Made by a program: the position numbers and the translations under genes
Shown: positions 26,411 through 35,300 of the stretch, piece after piece
Layout: the number at the start of each line of letters is the position of its first letter
Numbering within the stretch: the stretch's first letter is position 1
The notes under the pieces: model-generated
The model's input: only the letters and a program-made list of their open reading frames with translations
What the model was told of the DNA's origin: nothing
Databases searched by the model: none
Assembly: GCA_964503045.1 (NCBI GenBank)
Contig: CAZCZI010000034.1
Span: 10,053-74,052, forward strand
Direction: 5' to 3'
Origin: CAYZJR01 sp964503045
GTDB lineage: Bacteria > Cyanobacteriota > Vampirovibrionia > Obscuribacterales > Obscuribacteraceae
DNA: 64,000 bases

Positions 26411-27185
26411 AAGGTGTTTGTTTCAGTGCTCGAAGTTGAAGGGGCGAAGCAGCGCGCCGAACTCGAAACAGAAGTCGAGACAACACAGCAGCGCGTCGCG
26501 CATGCAAAAAATATCCAAAGTGGGTCGGGTTTTCTTGGTCGGCGAGCTATGCTTCGAATGTTTTGTTGACTAGGGCAAGTCACAGTTATCACAAGTCGAC
26601 TTGAAATAACTAATCGCCATTATTGCTTGGTGATTTCTTGGAATTGGCTCCAGCTGTGGCTTGGAGTGCCGCTGAGCTTGGGTCGCATAAAGATACGGCT
26701 TTCTTTTTTGCGTCATTTTGATTGGCTCGGCTGGTAGTGGGCTGGGCGAATTGAGAGAATCCGGGCCTGTCGCCACAACTTCGCCCAGCCCAGTTTGTAG
26801 TCGACATCACTGCCCACCAAAGGCCGCGCTACGGCAATTCAATGATTTCTTGCACGTTGTTGAGTGGGTGCGGCTCGAATTTGGGTGAGCCTTCACTTTC
26901 GTGAACGAGTCATCTCGGCTAGGTTTGCGCGGATGCAGCAGCGAATTCGGCGACTGATGATGCCGGTTGCTTTTTCTTCGAAAATGGTGGCAGTGTTGCA
27001 GACGTTTCCAGCCACCCATATTTGAAAGCCGCACTCAACCAGAACAATAATCAGTTCGCGTTTCAAGGATTTGCCTCTCCTCTTGCCGAGGAAAGGTGAT
27101 TGACGTCGTTTTGTTTCTGCAGTGTGCGCTCTGTTTCTGGGCTGGAGACCATCGAGTCCTTAACTTTTGGCCAAAAGAGGTTGGT
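26411..27185. other. Gene-poor stretch with one long perfect hairpin
   Basis: About 775 bases between divergent genes. Open frames here have odd composition and no ribosome binding sites. The one clear structure is a 12-bp perfect stem, GGGCTGGGCGAA (26739-26750) with TTCGCCCAGCCC (26780-26791), around a 29-base loop. It may end a small transcript or be part of a structured RNA. Promoters for both flanking genes should lie here. Confidence 0.45.
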
Positions 27186-27716
27186 TTGATATCGCAAATT
27201 AAAGAAAAAATCGCCCACGAAACCGTCTTTCTCTCCGTTCGCTGGCTCTTGGCGCCCTTGTACATGGTTTTGTTGCTGGGGCTGGTCGTAGCATTAGTTG
27301 CAATGGTCGGCGACCTGTATCACCTGTGGATGGGTGTCATGTTGAGCACCATCGGAAGAGATGATGTGATCTTATCGTTCCTCCATCTCATCGAGTATGT
27401 GATGATTGCAAACTTGGTTTGGACAATTGGAATGGGAAGCTATTCCATCTATGTTCACCCGGTTTCGCAAGCCAAGCAAGGCATCGACTTTCAATGGTTG
27501 GAACGTATAGACAGTTATGGGCTGAAAACCAAAATGGGAATGGCTCTCATTGGCGTGTCCAGCGCACATTTGTTGGAGGCGTTTTTCAATGTGGAGAACC
27601 TCTCGACGGACGACTTCCTGAAGCTCGTGTCGATTCATGCATTGCTTGTCGTCTCGACAATTGCTCTGTCTCGCATCGGCACTGATCACGGATGTTTGTC
27701 CAATAGCCGAAAGTAA
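27186..27716 (+). CDS. YqhA family (UPF0114) inner-membrane protein
   Basis: 176 residues when started at the TTG at 27186, close to the 164 of E. coli YqhA. The family signatures are VRWLLAPLYMVLLLGLVVAL near the start, a second membrane helix with HLIEYVMIANLV, the conserved soluble segment DFQWLERIDSYGLKTKMGMALIGVSSAHLLEAFF, and a last helix. Four membrane helices; function unknown. I prefer TTG 27186 (AGAGG six bases upstream) to the GTG at 27096, which would add an unmatched N-terminus. Confidence 0.88.
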   Translation: MISQIKEKIAHETVFLSVRWLLAPLYMVLLLGLVVALVAMVGDLYHLWMGVMLSTIGRDDVILSFLHLIEYVMIANLVWTIGMGSYSIYVHPVSQAKQGIDFQWLERIDSYGLKTKMGMALIGVSSAHLLEAFFNVENLSTDDFLKLVSIHALLVVSTIALSRIGTDHGCLSNSRK

Positions 27717-27744
27717 GTGTAATCAACCTTTCAGGATTGAATGT

Positions 27745-28122
27745 ATGCCAGACGAAAAACGAAACGAAAACTGCCACGGTTTTACCGTGGTTCACTATCC
27801 ACTTCATCACCCGGCTTCAACCTACACTGCAGCCGAAGTCAACAATATGCGTCCGGGATTCGAGCTTAAGCTCGCGGACGGCTCTTCCGTCATACTGCTG
27901 GGTACCTGCAAGGTGATAGAGATTCCCTGTCAAAGAGAACTTGATCGCGGGCGCCAAAACACTCGCAAGCGGTGGCACGTGCTGTTCTTCACGCCTACAG
28001 GTGTCGAAGAATTTGCAGCGACCATGGTTCGATTCGTCCAGGGAGCGGCTATGCTTGTCACCGTGGATGGTGCAGTGGTCACGCTGCACGGCGACGTCAA
28101 AGCGGAGAATCTTGCAGATTAG
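27745..28122 (+). CDS. Hypothetical protein, 125 residues
   Basis: A small soluble protein, Cys- and His-containing near its start (ENCHGFTVVHYPLHHPAST), with a beta-rich middle (FELKLADGSSVILLGTCKVIEIP) and a C-terminal VTVDGAVVTLHGDVKAENLAD. No family recognised. I chose the ATG at 27745, with AGGA ten bases upstream; an upstream extension would run into the previous gene. It precedes the ftsH group on the same strand with a hairpin between. Confidence 0.65.
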   Translation: MPDEKRNENCHGFTVVHYPLHHPASTYTAAEVNNMRPGFELKLADGSSVILLGTCKVIEIPCQRELDRGRQNTRKRWHVLFFTPTGVEEFAATMVRFVQGAAMLVTVDGAVVTLHGDVKAENLAD

Positions 28123-28146
28123 CAAAGTGAACAACATCAACAACTG

Positions 28147-28194
28147 AGCAATTCCTGGAAAGGCATCCGGTGCCCAATTCGTCAGGGAATTGCT
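28147..28194 (+). terminator. Branched hairpin between the small gene and ftsH
   Basis: A 9-bp outer stem (AGCAATTCC 28147-28155 with GGAATTGCT 28186-28194) encloses a GGCA/TGCC inner stem. No T-tract follows, so it may terminate weakly or act in the ftsH leader. Confidence 0.45.
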
Positions 28195-28226
28195 TCCGAT
28201 CAACTTATATGCGTGGAGAACATGCT

Positions 28227-30137
28227 ATGAACAGACGAAAGTTCTGGCAGTACCTTTGTGCTGTCACATTCGTTTTTGCAACACTGGACTTTTTCTTTGC
28301 TGGGCAACCGGTAGCTCCATCACCGGCAGTAGCTCAAACTCAACAGTTTCAGCCCCAGCCGCTCTCACCAGTCGGCTCTGATTCCGATCGGAGTTCTGGT
28401 GGCGGCCTAACCGACGAGCATTCAGCAAAAGGAAACGAAGCGCGTCCTGAATCGGACCACAAAACGCCCGATCTCGGCGCATCCGACCATAGAGCAGACG
28501 ATCAAAAGATTTTGGATCAAAGACGAAACTCTTACGAGGTCGACAAACAAAATCAGCTGACTGAGCCGGCATGGACGCCGGTCGGCAGTCTCGGTTTTGC
28601 GGGCGCTCTAATCGGTAAGATCTTGGGATTTATCATCCCCATCGTAATTACGGCCTTCATATTTGTCTTTGTAATGAACTGGTTCATGAAAAGGCAAATG
28701 AATGGCGGTGGTGGCCCTGGCGGTCTCGGAAACCGCACGAAATCACCGGCTATCATGGTCGAGCCGGACAAGATCGCCGAGACCTTCGAAGATGTCGCCG
28801 GCTGCGAAGAGGCGAAGGCTGACCTTAAGGACGTGATCACCTTCTTGAAGGACCCGTCGCGGGTTTTGAAGATGGGTGGCAAGGCGCCCAGAGGTCTACT
28901 CATGGTTGGACCTCCAGGCACAGGCAAAACGCTCCTGGCCAGAGTGGTGGCCAAAGAGGCAGGAGCTAAGTTTTTCTTCGTGTCCGGATCAAACTTTGTC
29001 GAAGTCTTCGTCGGTGTCGGTGCCGCACGCGTTAGGGACATGTTTGCCGAAGCAAAGAACCACGCGCCGTCGATCCTATTTATCGACGAAATCGACGCGG
29101 TTGGACGGCATCGCGGAGCGGGTGTAGGCAACAGCAACGATGAGCGCGAGCAAACACTCAACCAGATACTGGTCGAGATGGACGGTTTCGAAGGGCGTGA
29201 GAACGTGATCGTGATTGCCGCCACCAACCGCCCCGATGTGCTTGATCCTGCCTTGTTGAGGCCCGGCCGATTCGACTTGCAGGTGACAACCAGCATGCCC
29301 GATCGCAAAGCCAGAATCAAGGTTTTGCAAGTGCACACCAAAGCGATGCCGCGGGCTCCGGGTTTGACCCTTGAGCTTATTGCCGATCGCACTCCTGGGT
29401 TCAGTCCCGCACAGCTTGCTGGTGTATGTCAGCAGGCTGTAATCGTTGCTCTGCGCCGCATTGAAGAAGCCAAAACAAGGGGCGAAGAGTTGGAAGACCT
29501 GGTCACGCTGGAAGACATCGATGAGGGTGTGGACCGCGTTCAAGGAGGCAACAAGGCTGAGCGTGTAATAAGCGAAGATCAAATGAAGAACACGGCTTAT
29601 CATGAGCTGTCACATGCGCTCGTGTCAGAGTTGCTTGGTGAGCCGGTGCACAAGATCACGATCTTGGCTCGGTCACGCTGGCTTGGCTACGTGCAGTCCG
29701 GTGATGGTGAGCGAGTCGCCTATACCGACAGGCAACTGCTTGCCCGCATAACTACTGCGCTGGCTGGGCGCGAAGGACAGGAAGAGTTCTTGAACGTCAT
29801 CGATACCGGCGCCTCCAACGACTTCGAGCAGGCTCACAAAATCGCTTACGACATGGTTACGCGCTACGGCATGAGCCGTCTTGGGCCTATGTCGTGGGTG
29901 CAGAACGCCGATCATCCTTTCCTCGGCAAACAGATGGCCATGGGCTCCGGTCCCGACCTTTCTGAAAAGCTGAAAGAGGAGATTGAGGAAGCCCACGAAA
30001 AGATCCTGCGTGAGTGCAAGGCGCACGCGCGGCAGCTCCTGGTTGAGCACCGTGATGTGATTGAGCGCGTCGTTCCTGTATTGATGAAAAAGGAGACGAT
30101 TCTCAGGGACGAATGGCTCAGCCTGTTGAACCGCTGA
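28227..30137 (+). CDS. ftsH: ATP-dependent zinc metalloprotease FtsH
   Basis: 636 residues, the normal FtsH length. An N-terminal membrane helix, a Gln/Asp-rich extracytoplasmic linker and a second membrane helix (near 132-152) are followed by the AAA domain: Walker A GPPGTGKT (about 228-235), pore loop FVEVFVGVGAARVRD, Walker B ILFIDEID, and the second region of homology with RPGRFD. The M41 protease has HELSH (His459, His463; the family usually has HEAGH, still HExxH) and a third zinc ligand Asp near 532 in TGASNDFE. It degrades misassembled membrane proteins. GGAG lies eight bases before the ATG at 28227. A terminator follows, then a rhomboid protease gene. Confidence 0.97.
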   Translation: MNRRKFWQYLCAVTFVFATLDFFFAGQPVAPSPAVAQTQQFQPQPLSPVGSDSDRSSGGGLTDEHSAKGNEARPESDHKTPDLGASDHRADDQKILDQRRNSYEVDKQNQLTEPAWTPVGSLGFAGALIGKILGFIIPIVITAFIFVFVMNWFMKRQMNGGGGPGGLGNRTKSPAIMVEPDKIAETFEDVAGCEEAKADLKDVITFLKDPSRVLKMGGKAPRGLLMVGPPGTGKTLLARVVAKEAGAKFFFVSGSNFVEVFVGVGAARVRDMFAEAKNHAPSILFIDEIDAVGRHRGAGVGNSNDEREQTLNQILVEMDGFEGRENVIVIAATNRPDVLDPALLRPGRFDLQVTTSMPDRKARIKVLQVHTKAMPRAPGLTLELIADRTPGFSPAQLAGVCQQAVIVALRRIEEAKTRGEELEDLVTLEDIDEGVDRVQGGNKAERVISEDQMKNTAYHELSHALVSELLGEPVHKITILARSRWLGYVQSGDGERVAYTDRQLLARITTALAGREGQEEFLNVIDTGASNDFEQAHKIAYDMVTRYGMSRLGPMSWVQNADHPFLGKQMAMGSGPDLSEKLKEEIEEAHEKILRECKAHARQLLVEHRDVIERVVPVLMKKETILRDEWLSLLNR

Positions 30138-30154
30138 TCCTTAAATTCCGATTT

Positions 30155-30190
30155 GAGTCGGACTCGCCTTGCGGGTCCGACTCATTTTTT
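30155..30190 (+). terminator. Rho-independent terminator after ftsH
   Basis: A 9-bp perfect stem (GAGTCGGAC 30155-30163 with GTCCGACTC 30175-30183) followed by six T (30185-30190). Confidence 0.9.
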
Positions 30191-30215
30191 GCTTCAACCA
30201 CTATCGGAGATCCTT

Positions 30216-30860
30216 ATGGAGACTCAATCTACCCAAAACCAGCAATTGGTTTTTCGCGCTACCCTGTTTCTTATCTCGGTGAACTTTCTGGTCTTTCTCT
30301 TGCAGCCATCGGGCGAGTATGGGGAGCTACAGCGCCTGTTCTATCATCGAGGCCTCATACCGAAGGCATTTCTTATGGCTTTTGTCAGCGGTCCTTCGTA
30401 CATCGTAGCGGCGCTTACCACACTGGTTACGCACATGTTCTTGCATGCCAATTTCTTGCATGTAGCAGGTAACATGCTTAACCTGTTTGTCTTCGGGCGC
30501 GTGCTCGAGGAGTGGCTCGGAAGTAAGAAGTTTCTGTCCCTCTACCTGCTTGGTGGTATGGCTAGTGTGCTAGTCGGCGTAATGCTATCGCCAATGCAAG
30601 TGACTCCAGCTATCGGAGCCTCTGGTGCCGTAGCCATTCTGATGGGTGCTGCTGCTGTCGTGCGCCCGCGATATGCCTTGATGTTCCTGCCACTTTATGT
30701 GTGGCTGGTTTTACCCATAGTCGAAGCAGGAATCTTTGGAGCACAGTCCGGCGCATTCATGGCCAATGTCGTGCACTTTTCGGGACTGGTTCTAGGCGCT
30801 CTTTTCTCAGCGTATCGTTTGGGGCTCTTGGGCTCTCACGATAAGCCCACTCAATCATGA
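30216..30860 (+). CDS. Rhomboid family intramembrane serine protease
   Basis: 214 residues with six membrane helices. Catalytic Ser136 in GASGAVA and His187 in VVHFSGL form the dyad, and HANFLHVAGNM holds the conserved His/Asn of helix 2. It cleaves substrates within the membrane. The ATG at 30216 has GGAG eight bases upstream. It overlaps the next small membrane-protein gene by 4 bp. Placed after ftsH, it suggests a membrane protein quality-control group. Confidence 0.95.
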   Translation: METQSTQNQQLVFRATLFLISVNFLVFLLQPSGEYGELQRLFYHRGLIPKAFLMAFVSGPSYIVAALTTLVTHMFLHANFLHVAGNMLNLFVFGRVLEEWLGSKKFLSLYLLGGMASVLVGVMLSPMQVTPAIGASGAVAILMGAAAVVRPRYALMFLPLYVWLVLPIVEAGIFGAQSGAFMANVVHFSGLVLGALFSAYRLGLLGSHDKPTQS

Positions 30861-31237
30861 CCTCGAGGTTTCACATGGTTAAAAGAATCGTTGAATACAT
30901 TCGGCGAAAACGCGATGACCTGGTTTTACCGGTACTCGTCGTGTTGTTCGTCACTACAATGTTCCTGACCTCGCCATTCTGGGTATTCTTTATCTTTGGC
31001 GTGGCATCGGGATTGGTATCGCTAATGGTGCGAAAGTATCAAAGGCTTGAATCGATCGTTCATTACTTCGTGACCGTATCGATTTTCATTATCGGGTTCG
31101 TCCTCGCATCTTTTCTAATTGTTCACCCCCCGCTCTTGCCGCTGATTCTTGAAGCGGCAGGGTTGATTGCAGGGTTGCTTTTGGTGTTCGGCCTTACAGA
31201 TTGGCCCCAAAACAACTCGCTTATCAGGCTCGACTAG
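30857..31237 (+). CDS. Small membrane protein translationally coupled to rhomboid
   Basis: 126 residues with a basic N-terminus (KRIVEYIRRKRDD) and about four tightly packed hydrophobic helices (LVLPVLVVLFVTTMF, PFWVFFIFGVASGLV, YFVTVSIFIIGFVLASFLI, LIAGLLLVFGL). Its ATG overlaps the rhomboid stop (ATGA), so the two are made together and may interact. Family not recognised. Confidence 0.8.
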   Translation: MTSRFHMVKRIVEYIRRKRDDLVLPVLVVLFVTTMFLTSPFWVFFIFGVASGLVSLMVRKYQRLESIVHYFVTVSIFIIGFVLASFLIVHPPLLPLILEAAGLIAGLLLVFGLTDWPQNNSLIRLD

Positions 31238-31315
31238 CACTGGGAATCGCCCAGGTGCCGGTCGCATTATCAATCGTTGCCGGATTTGCACGGCAACTCG
31301 TTCTGGAGACAGATC

Positions 31316-31894
31316 ATGAAATTCAAAGTTGGAGAAATGGTAAGTGGAACCATCAAATCAAAACATGACGATGGCATCTATGTTTTGATTCAAGACACTA
31401 GAGAGAAGGCATTCATTCACGTTTCAGAGTTGAGAGGCAACAGCCCGTCCATTCGAAACTCCCGGTTGCTGTCGCTTGCAGTAGGCGGCGAGGTTGTGGC
31501 TGAAGTCGTGAAAGCGAGAGGGCGAAATGGTAACATCCGCCTGAGCGAGAAGAAAGTGCATGAAGACATAGTCTTACACCATTTGCCTCTGGATGAGCCT
31601 GTAGACGGCGTAATCTCCAATATCGTCGATTACGGAGCCTTTGTCTACTTGACGCAGTGGTCGGTGAGTGGACTCTTGCACGCCAAGGAGCTCCCCGGAG
31701 AAACCAGGGGTGAGCGCAATGAGTTTCTTGCTCAACTTCAGCCAAATAGTGACCTTTCAGTATTCGTCAAGGAGGTTGGTCGAAGGGATGGACGGCTTCA
31801 GATCTTTCTGACTCTTAACGCGTTCGATGCCGAAAATAACACCGTGACTGAGGAATGGTCAGACAGCAAGACGTGTTGTGAAATCACAGCTTGA
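31316..31894 (+). CDS. S1 RNA-binding domain protein (two S1-like repeats)
   Basis: 192 residues. The first OB-fold of S1 type (about 3-75: GEMVSGTIKSKHDDGIYVLI, FIHVSEL, RNGNIRLSEK) is followed by a second (about 88-165: VDGVISNIVDYGAFVYL, SGLLHAKEL, DGRLQIFLTL). S1 domains bind single-stranded RNA; with just two and no catalytic part, it may modulate translation or mRNA decay. The ATG at 31316 has GGAG eight bases upstream. A 7-bp hairpin (GTTGCCG/CGGCAAC, 31276-31297) lies in its leader and could be autoregulatory. Confidence 0.88.
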   Translation: MKFKVGEMVSGTIKSKHDDGIYVLIQDTREKAFIHVSELRGNSPSIRNSRLLSLAVGGEVVAEVVKARGRNGNIRLSEKKVHEDIVLHHLPLDEPVDGVISNIVDYGAFVYLTQWSVSGLLHAKELPGETRGERNEFLAQLQPNSDLSVFVKEVGRRDGRLQIFLTLNAFDAENNTVTEEWSDSKTCCEITA

Positions 31895-31902
31895 GGCAAT
31901 TT

Positions 31903-32079
31903 ATGAGTGATTCAACTTTGCCCGATCTCAAAAAGACGGGCTACAGCCAAGAAGAGAAGTGGGCATATGAGCAGAACAAAAGGCTGATCGAAAGGATGAA
32001 GGCAAAGGAAAAGAACAAGGAGGGCCTTGGCTCTCAAAGGAACGATCCGAAATCGGACGATGCAGCATCTAAGCGCTGA
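31903..32079 (+). CDS. Small charged protein, 58 residues
   Basis: A short highly charged helical protein (EEKWAYEQNKRLIERMKAKEKNKEG). GAGG stands eight bases before the ATG at 31903, and only 8 bases separate it from the S1-domain gene, so it is very likely co-transcribed. Function unknown. Confidence 0.7.
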   Translation: MSDSTLPDLKKTGYSQEEKWAYEQNKRLIERMKAKEKNKEGLGSQRNDPKSDDAASKR

Positions 32080-32134
32080 TCGGTTTTTTGCATGATCGAT
32101 GAATCACACTAACTGCAAATAGAAGCCAACCCTT

Positions 32135-32190
32135 AGAACTGCAGTGGAGATGCCCATGAAAAGGAGATCTCTGTTGCAGTTCTATATTTT
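32135..32190 (+). terminator. Terminator-like hairpin closing the ftsH/rhomboid/S1 group
   Basis: A 9-bp perfect stem (AGAACTGCA 32135-32143 with TGCAGTTCT 32175-32183) with extra pairing inside, followed by ATATTTTG. The loop holds an ATG at 32156 preceded by GGAG and opening a 15-codon frame (MKRRSLLQFYILCLF), which looks like a short hydrophobic peptide; expression is unproven. Confidence 0.55.
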
Positions 32191-32270
32191 GTGTTTGTTC
32201 TGACTACTAAATGTAGTATAAAAATCATCGAAGATAAACCCGGAGATACAGTATAGAGTTCGGTGGTAAT

Positions 32271-32300
32271 GCGAGGTGCTGCAGGCAGCAAGCACCTCGC
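32271..32300 (-). terminator. Perfect 10-bp hairpin after a small minus-strand gene
   Basis: GCGAGGTGCT (32271-32280) and AGCACCTCGC (32291-32300) form a perfect stem with a 10-base loop, eight bases past the stop of the small gene at 32309. No T-tract. Confidence 0.5.
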
Positions 32301-32308
32301 TGGTTAGA

Positions 32309-32458
32309 TCATCTCGACGAAGAGTCCTTACCCTTGGGCTTCTTTACCTTCATCCAATCATTGACAATGATCAGTGGCTCCAAAAGCTGTTCTAGTATCT
32401 TCTTTCCCTTTGACTTAGAATTGGGATCGTAGTGTGGTTTGTTTGTTTTAGAGTTCAA
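32309..32458 (-). CDS. Small basic protein, 49 residues, TTG start
   Basis: A short frame with GAGG six bases before its TTG start, coding a Lys-rich protein with a hydrophobic middle (ILEQLLEPLIIVNDWMKVKK). The stop is followed at once by a perfect hairpin. The ribosome binding site, amphipathic composition and hairpin together make it plausible. Function unknown. Confidence 0.5.
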   Translation of the reverse strand: MNSKTNKPHYDPNSKSKGKKILEQLLEPLIIVNDWMKVKKPKGKDSSSR

Positions 32459-32715
32459 TTAATACCTCGCTTTGTTATTGTTTGCCAACGGTGAACAGGC
32501 GCTAGTTCTGAGTCTCTTTGCAAGCCTTGGTTTGATCGACTTGATAGCGAGCGGCGCGCCGGCGTGATACCAAAAATAGTATCATTGCTGCCGGTGATGC
32601 CGTGTCTGTGACCGTTGGTTGATGGGATGGTGGACGCTTTGGTTTTGAGTCGTACCTGTCGAGCTGTGATGATGCGCCAAGTAGGTTGGCAGTAAAAGGT
32701 GGCGGTAAAAGGATG

Positions 32716-32901
32716 CTATTTGTAGGTGCCCCAATAGCTGCTGTCCAATCTGGTCGTATGTGGTGGCTCTTTGTGCTCGCGATCGTCCAAGAGTAACACT
32801 CGAATTACAATCAGCAATACCACGAACAGTGACACTATGATCAAGATCAACATCCGATCAAGGCAGTTGACGAGCATAAACAGAAAAATGCCAATATACA
32901 T
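32716..32901 (-). CDS. Small single-span membrane protein, 61 residues
   Basis: An N-terminal hydrophobic stretch of about 35 residues (MYIGIFLFMLVNCLDRMLIL, then IVSLFVVLLIVIRVLLL) is followed by an acidic/basic polar tail ending YWGTYK. AGGAG lies seven bases before the ATG, a strong sign of translation. Its role is unknown. Between its stop and the small gene at 32309, and upstream to 33251, I see nothing else that I can support. Confidence 0.65.
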   Translation of the reverse strand: MYIGIFLFMLVNCLDRMLILIIVSLFVVLLIVIRVLLLDDREHKEPPHTTRLDSSYWGTYK

Positions 32902-33251
32902 CCCATTTCTCCTGATAGATTGCGATGGTTCTGGCGGTGACCGATCTCTTAAACGCCTACAGAATCAGTCGATGCAAACGCAAACCCTCCGGCTTGCATG
33001 CGCAAGGTAGTTGTCACTCAGATGCCGTGCCGGTTTTCAAAGAAGTTGGCGATGACGGTGGACGGCTTGCAGCGTAAACTTACCGGAATAATTCTTGGCG
33101 CTAGCGGTCAGACAGGGGCCAGGCCAATTCGCGCTAATCGTTGCGAAGGACATGTTTTTCGATTTTTAGGTTTGTGCAATCGCTTTAACCTGATTTCTAT
33201 TGCAAGATGTGTAAGATCGAGTCTGTAGCGCTTATCGAAGGAGCACTGGCA

Positions 33252-34373
33252 ATGCCTGATACAATCGAGCGAGCGAAAGAGTTGCAGGCGGAAATAGTGG
33301 AGATGCGCCGTCACCTCCATGCCATTCCTGAAATTAGTTTCGAGGAGCGCCTTACCTCGAAGTTCGTTGCTGACCGTCTTGAACAACTTGGCTATCGCGT
33401 TCGGCGGAATGTCGGCAAGACCGGTGTTGTTGCTGACAAAGGAGCAGGTGTAACAATTGCCATTCGCGCGGAAATGGACGGACTGCCCCTATCCGAATTG
33501 AATCGAGTGGAGTATGCCTCCACGCACAAAGGAATCTCGCATGCCTGCGGGCACGACGTCAGTATGGCGTGCGTGTTGGGGGCCGCCAAATTGTTGGCGG
33601 CGGTTCCACCTAAAGGGTGCGTCCGCATCATCATGCAACCGGCGGCTGAGGAGGCTTGTGATGAGAAAGGAAAGACAGGCACAGCCCGCATGATCGACGA
33701 GGGTGCAATCGATGACGTCTCGGCGATTATCGCGTTGCACGTCGATTCGACGATGCCTGTAGGCACTGTCGCTGTGATCGCAGATCCACTTACGGCGGCA
33801 CCAAATGAGTTTAGTATTTGCATCGAGTCGCCCGACGCGCAAAAGTTTGATGCCCTGCTTGCGGCCGTGAAAGTTGTTCAGTCATTGACATCATCAGATG
33901 TAGTGGTCACTTCCTTTCAAAGCGCCAGTTCTGAGTCGGACAGCCCGCCGGCTTCAGCACACGTGCAAGGTGTGCTTCGCAATTTCAGCAAGGATATGAG
34001 AAAGTCGCAAACCGAAGAACTACACCGAATATGTGCCTTTATCAATGCACAGGGTGGTAGTTACAAAATCGAGTTTGCTCATGGATCTGCTCATCCGCCC
34101 AGGCATCAAGAAGTGGTGGAGGCTATGCATCAAGCGGCAACAGCGCTGATTGGAGCTGAGAAGGTGAAACTGGTCAGCCGCAAGACGTGGACGGAAGACT
34201 TTTCTGGGTTCACCAAGCATCTTCCTGGTAGCTTGCTTCTTCTTGGCGGTGGGATTGCCTACGATCGCCGCACTCACCATAGCTCTACTTTCGACGTTGA
34301 CGAGTCAAGCTTTTATGTCGGTTCGGCGATTCTTGCCGAGACCGTGGAGAAGCTTGTTATGGTATTCGCCTAG
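33252..34373 (+). CDS. M20-family metallopeptidase/amidohydrolase
   Basis: 373 residues, typical for M20D (IAA-amino-acid hydrolase, hippurate hydrolase, N-acetyl-diaminopimelate deacetylase). Motifs: RRHLHAIPEISFEE at the start, HACGHDVSMA with metal-binding Cys and His, PAAEEACDEKGKTG with the catalytic Glu, ALHVDS, and a final HHSSTFDVDE. The middle lid domain is shorter and less conserved than usual. The ATG at 33252 follows GAAGGAG by ten bases. It removes an acyl or aminoacyl group from an amide; the substrate cannot be told. Convergent with the next gene, 6 bases between stops. Confidence 0.88.
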   Translation: MPDTIERAKELQAEIVEMRRHLHAIPEISFEERLTSKFVADRLEQLGYRVRRNVGKTGVVADKGAGVTIAIRAEMDGLPLSELNRVEYASTHKGISHACGHDVSMACVLGAAKLLAAVPPKGCVRIIMQPAAEEACDEKGKTGTARMIDEGAIDDVSAIIALHVDSTMPVGTVAVIADPLTAAPNEFSICIESPDAQKFDALLAAVKVVQSLTSSDVVVTSFQSASSESDSPPASAHVQGVLRNFSKDMRKSQTEELHRICAFINAQGGSYKIEFAHGSAHPPRHQEVVEAMHQAATALIGAEKVKLVSRKTWTEDFSGFTKHLPGSLLLLGGGIAYDRRTHHSSTFDVDESSFYVGSAILAETVEKLVMVFA

Positions 34374-34379
34374 GGACAA

Positions 34380-35300
34380 CTATGGCGGCTGCGCTTGTGT
34401 CGGCTTGATACCATATATGATATCGCGCGCGGATTGCATGTGTCCGGCGATTCTGGTAAGCACCCGTGGGTCGGTCAGATCTTGGTCGCCGAGCCGTTTT
34501 AGGGTGACTGATAGGTGGTCCAGTGTTCGAGCATCTCGGTTGCCGTGAAGCAGAACGTTCAGTGCAACCTTCTCGTTTACATTGGTTCCACCGGCGGCCA
34601 CAGTAGCAATCTCTTGATTCCAGTACTGTCTGTATGTAACCAGATTGTTCAACGACTCTTGCAACGATTGTCGCGCTCGGCTCACTTTCTCCAGGCTAAA
34701 CTTGCCCTGCGCGTTGAGGGCGACATTGTTGTAGTGTTCTGCCATCAAGAGTTTGTTGTAGTAATCCTGGCTAATCCCCTTTCCGTTCATTTGCGGAACA
34801 AGAGCATGGGGCAGGTCGCGCAAACTTACACCGAATACTTTGTGACCGACTTTGCTTCCAGCCGCACCCGCTAAAGACATAATCGCTGTGTCAAAGGCGA
34901 ACTGTCCGAGGTGCTCTTGCATTGTCTCGACATTTTTATCCCAATTTTGGCTTGTTTTCCAGTTGTCTTGCAGGGCGGCTGCCACTTCACGCCCGTGAGC
35001 AGCAACGTCGTTTGCAAAAGCAATGCACGAGGCCGTGCCGATTGTCTTGGCTGTAATCGGCAACAAACCCCTGCCTCTCGATAGGTAAGCAAATCCAATT
35101 CCTAAGCCGATTCCCACCGCTGCCTTCGCGGATGTTTCTACAGGATGGTCGACAAATGCGCTTTTAGCTGCTGTTTTTGCGCCTGCGAATCCCTCGCCAA
35201 TCAGAGCGGCTTCTCGCTGTGCTTTTTCTATCCATGACTCATGCAATGCCGAGGTATCGGCATTGGACTTCGCCCGCTCAATTGCGGCGAATCGCTCCAT
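34380..35300 (-). CDS. Hypothetical protein with central glycine-rich membrane-like segments
   Basis: 306 residues. A charged helical N-terminus (ERFAAIERAKSNADTS), two weakly hydrophobic Gly/Ala-rich stretches (about 60-85, AAVGIGLGIGFAYLSRGRG, and about 145-165, IMSLAGAAGSKVGHKVFG), then a long helical region. GGAG stands eight bases before the ATG. General style resembles the EF-hand/membrane protein at 60836. Family not recognised. Confidence 0.7.
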   Translation of the reverse strand: MERFAAIERAKSNADTSALHESWIEKAQREAALIGEGFAGAKTAAKSAFVDHPVETSAKAAVGIGLGIGFAYLSRGRGLLPITAKTIGTASCIAFANDVAAHGREVAAALQDNWKTSQNWDKNVETMQEHLGQFAFDTAIMSLAGAAGSKVGHKVFGVSLRDLPHALVPQMNGKGISQDYYNKLLMAEHYNNVALNAQGKFSLEKVSRARQSLQESLNNLVTYRQYWNQEIATVAAGGTNVNEKVALNVLLHGNRDARTLDHLSVTLKRLGDQDLTDPRVLTRIAGHMQSARDIIYGIKPTQAQPP

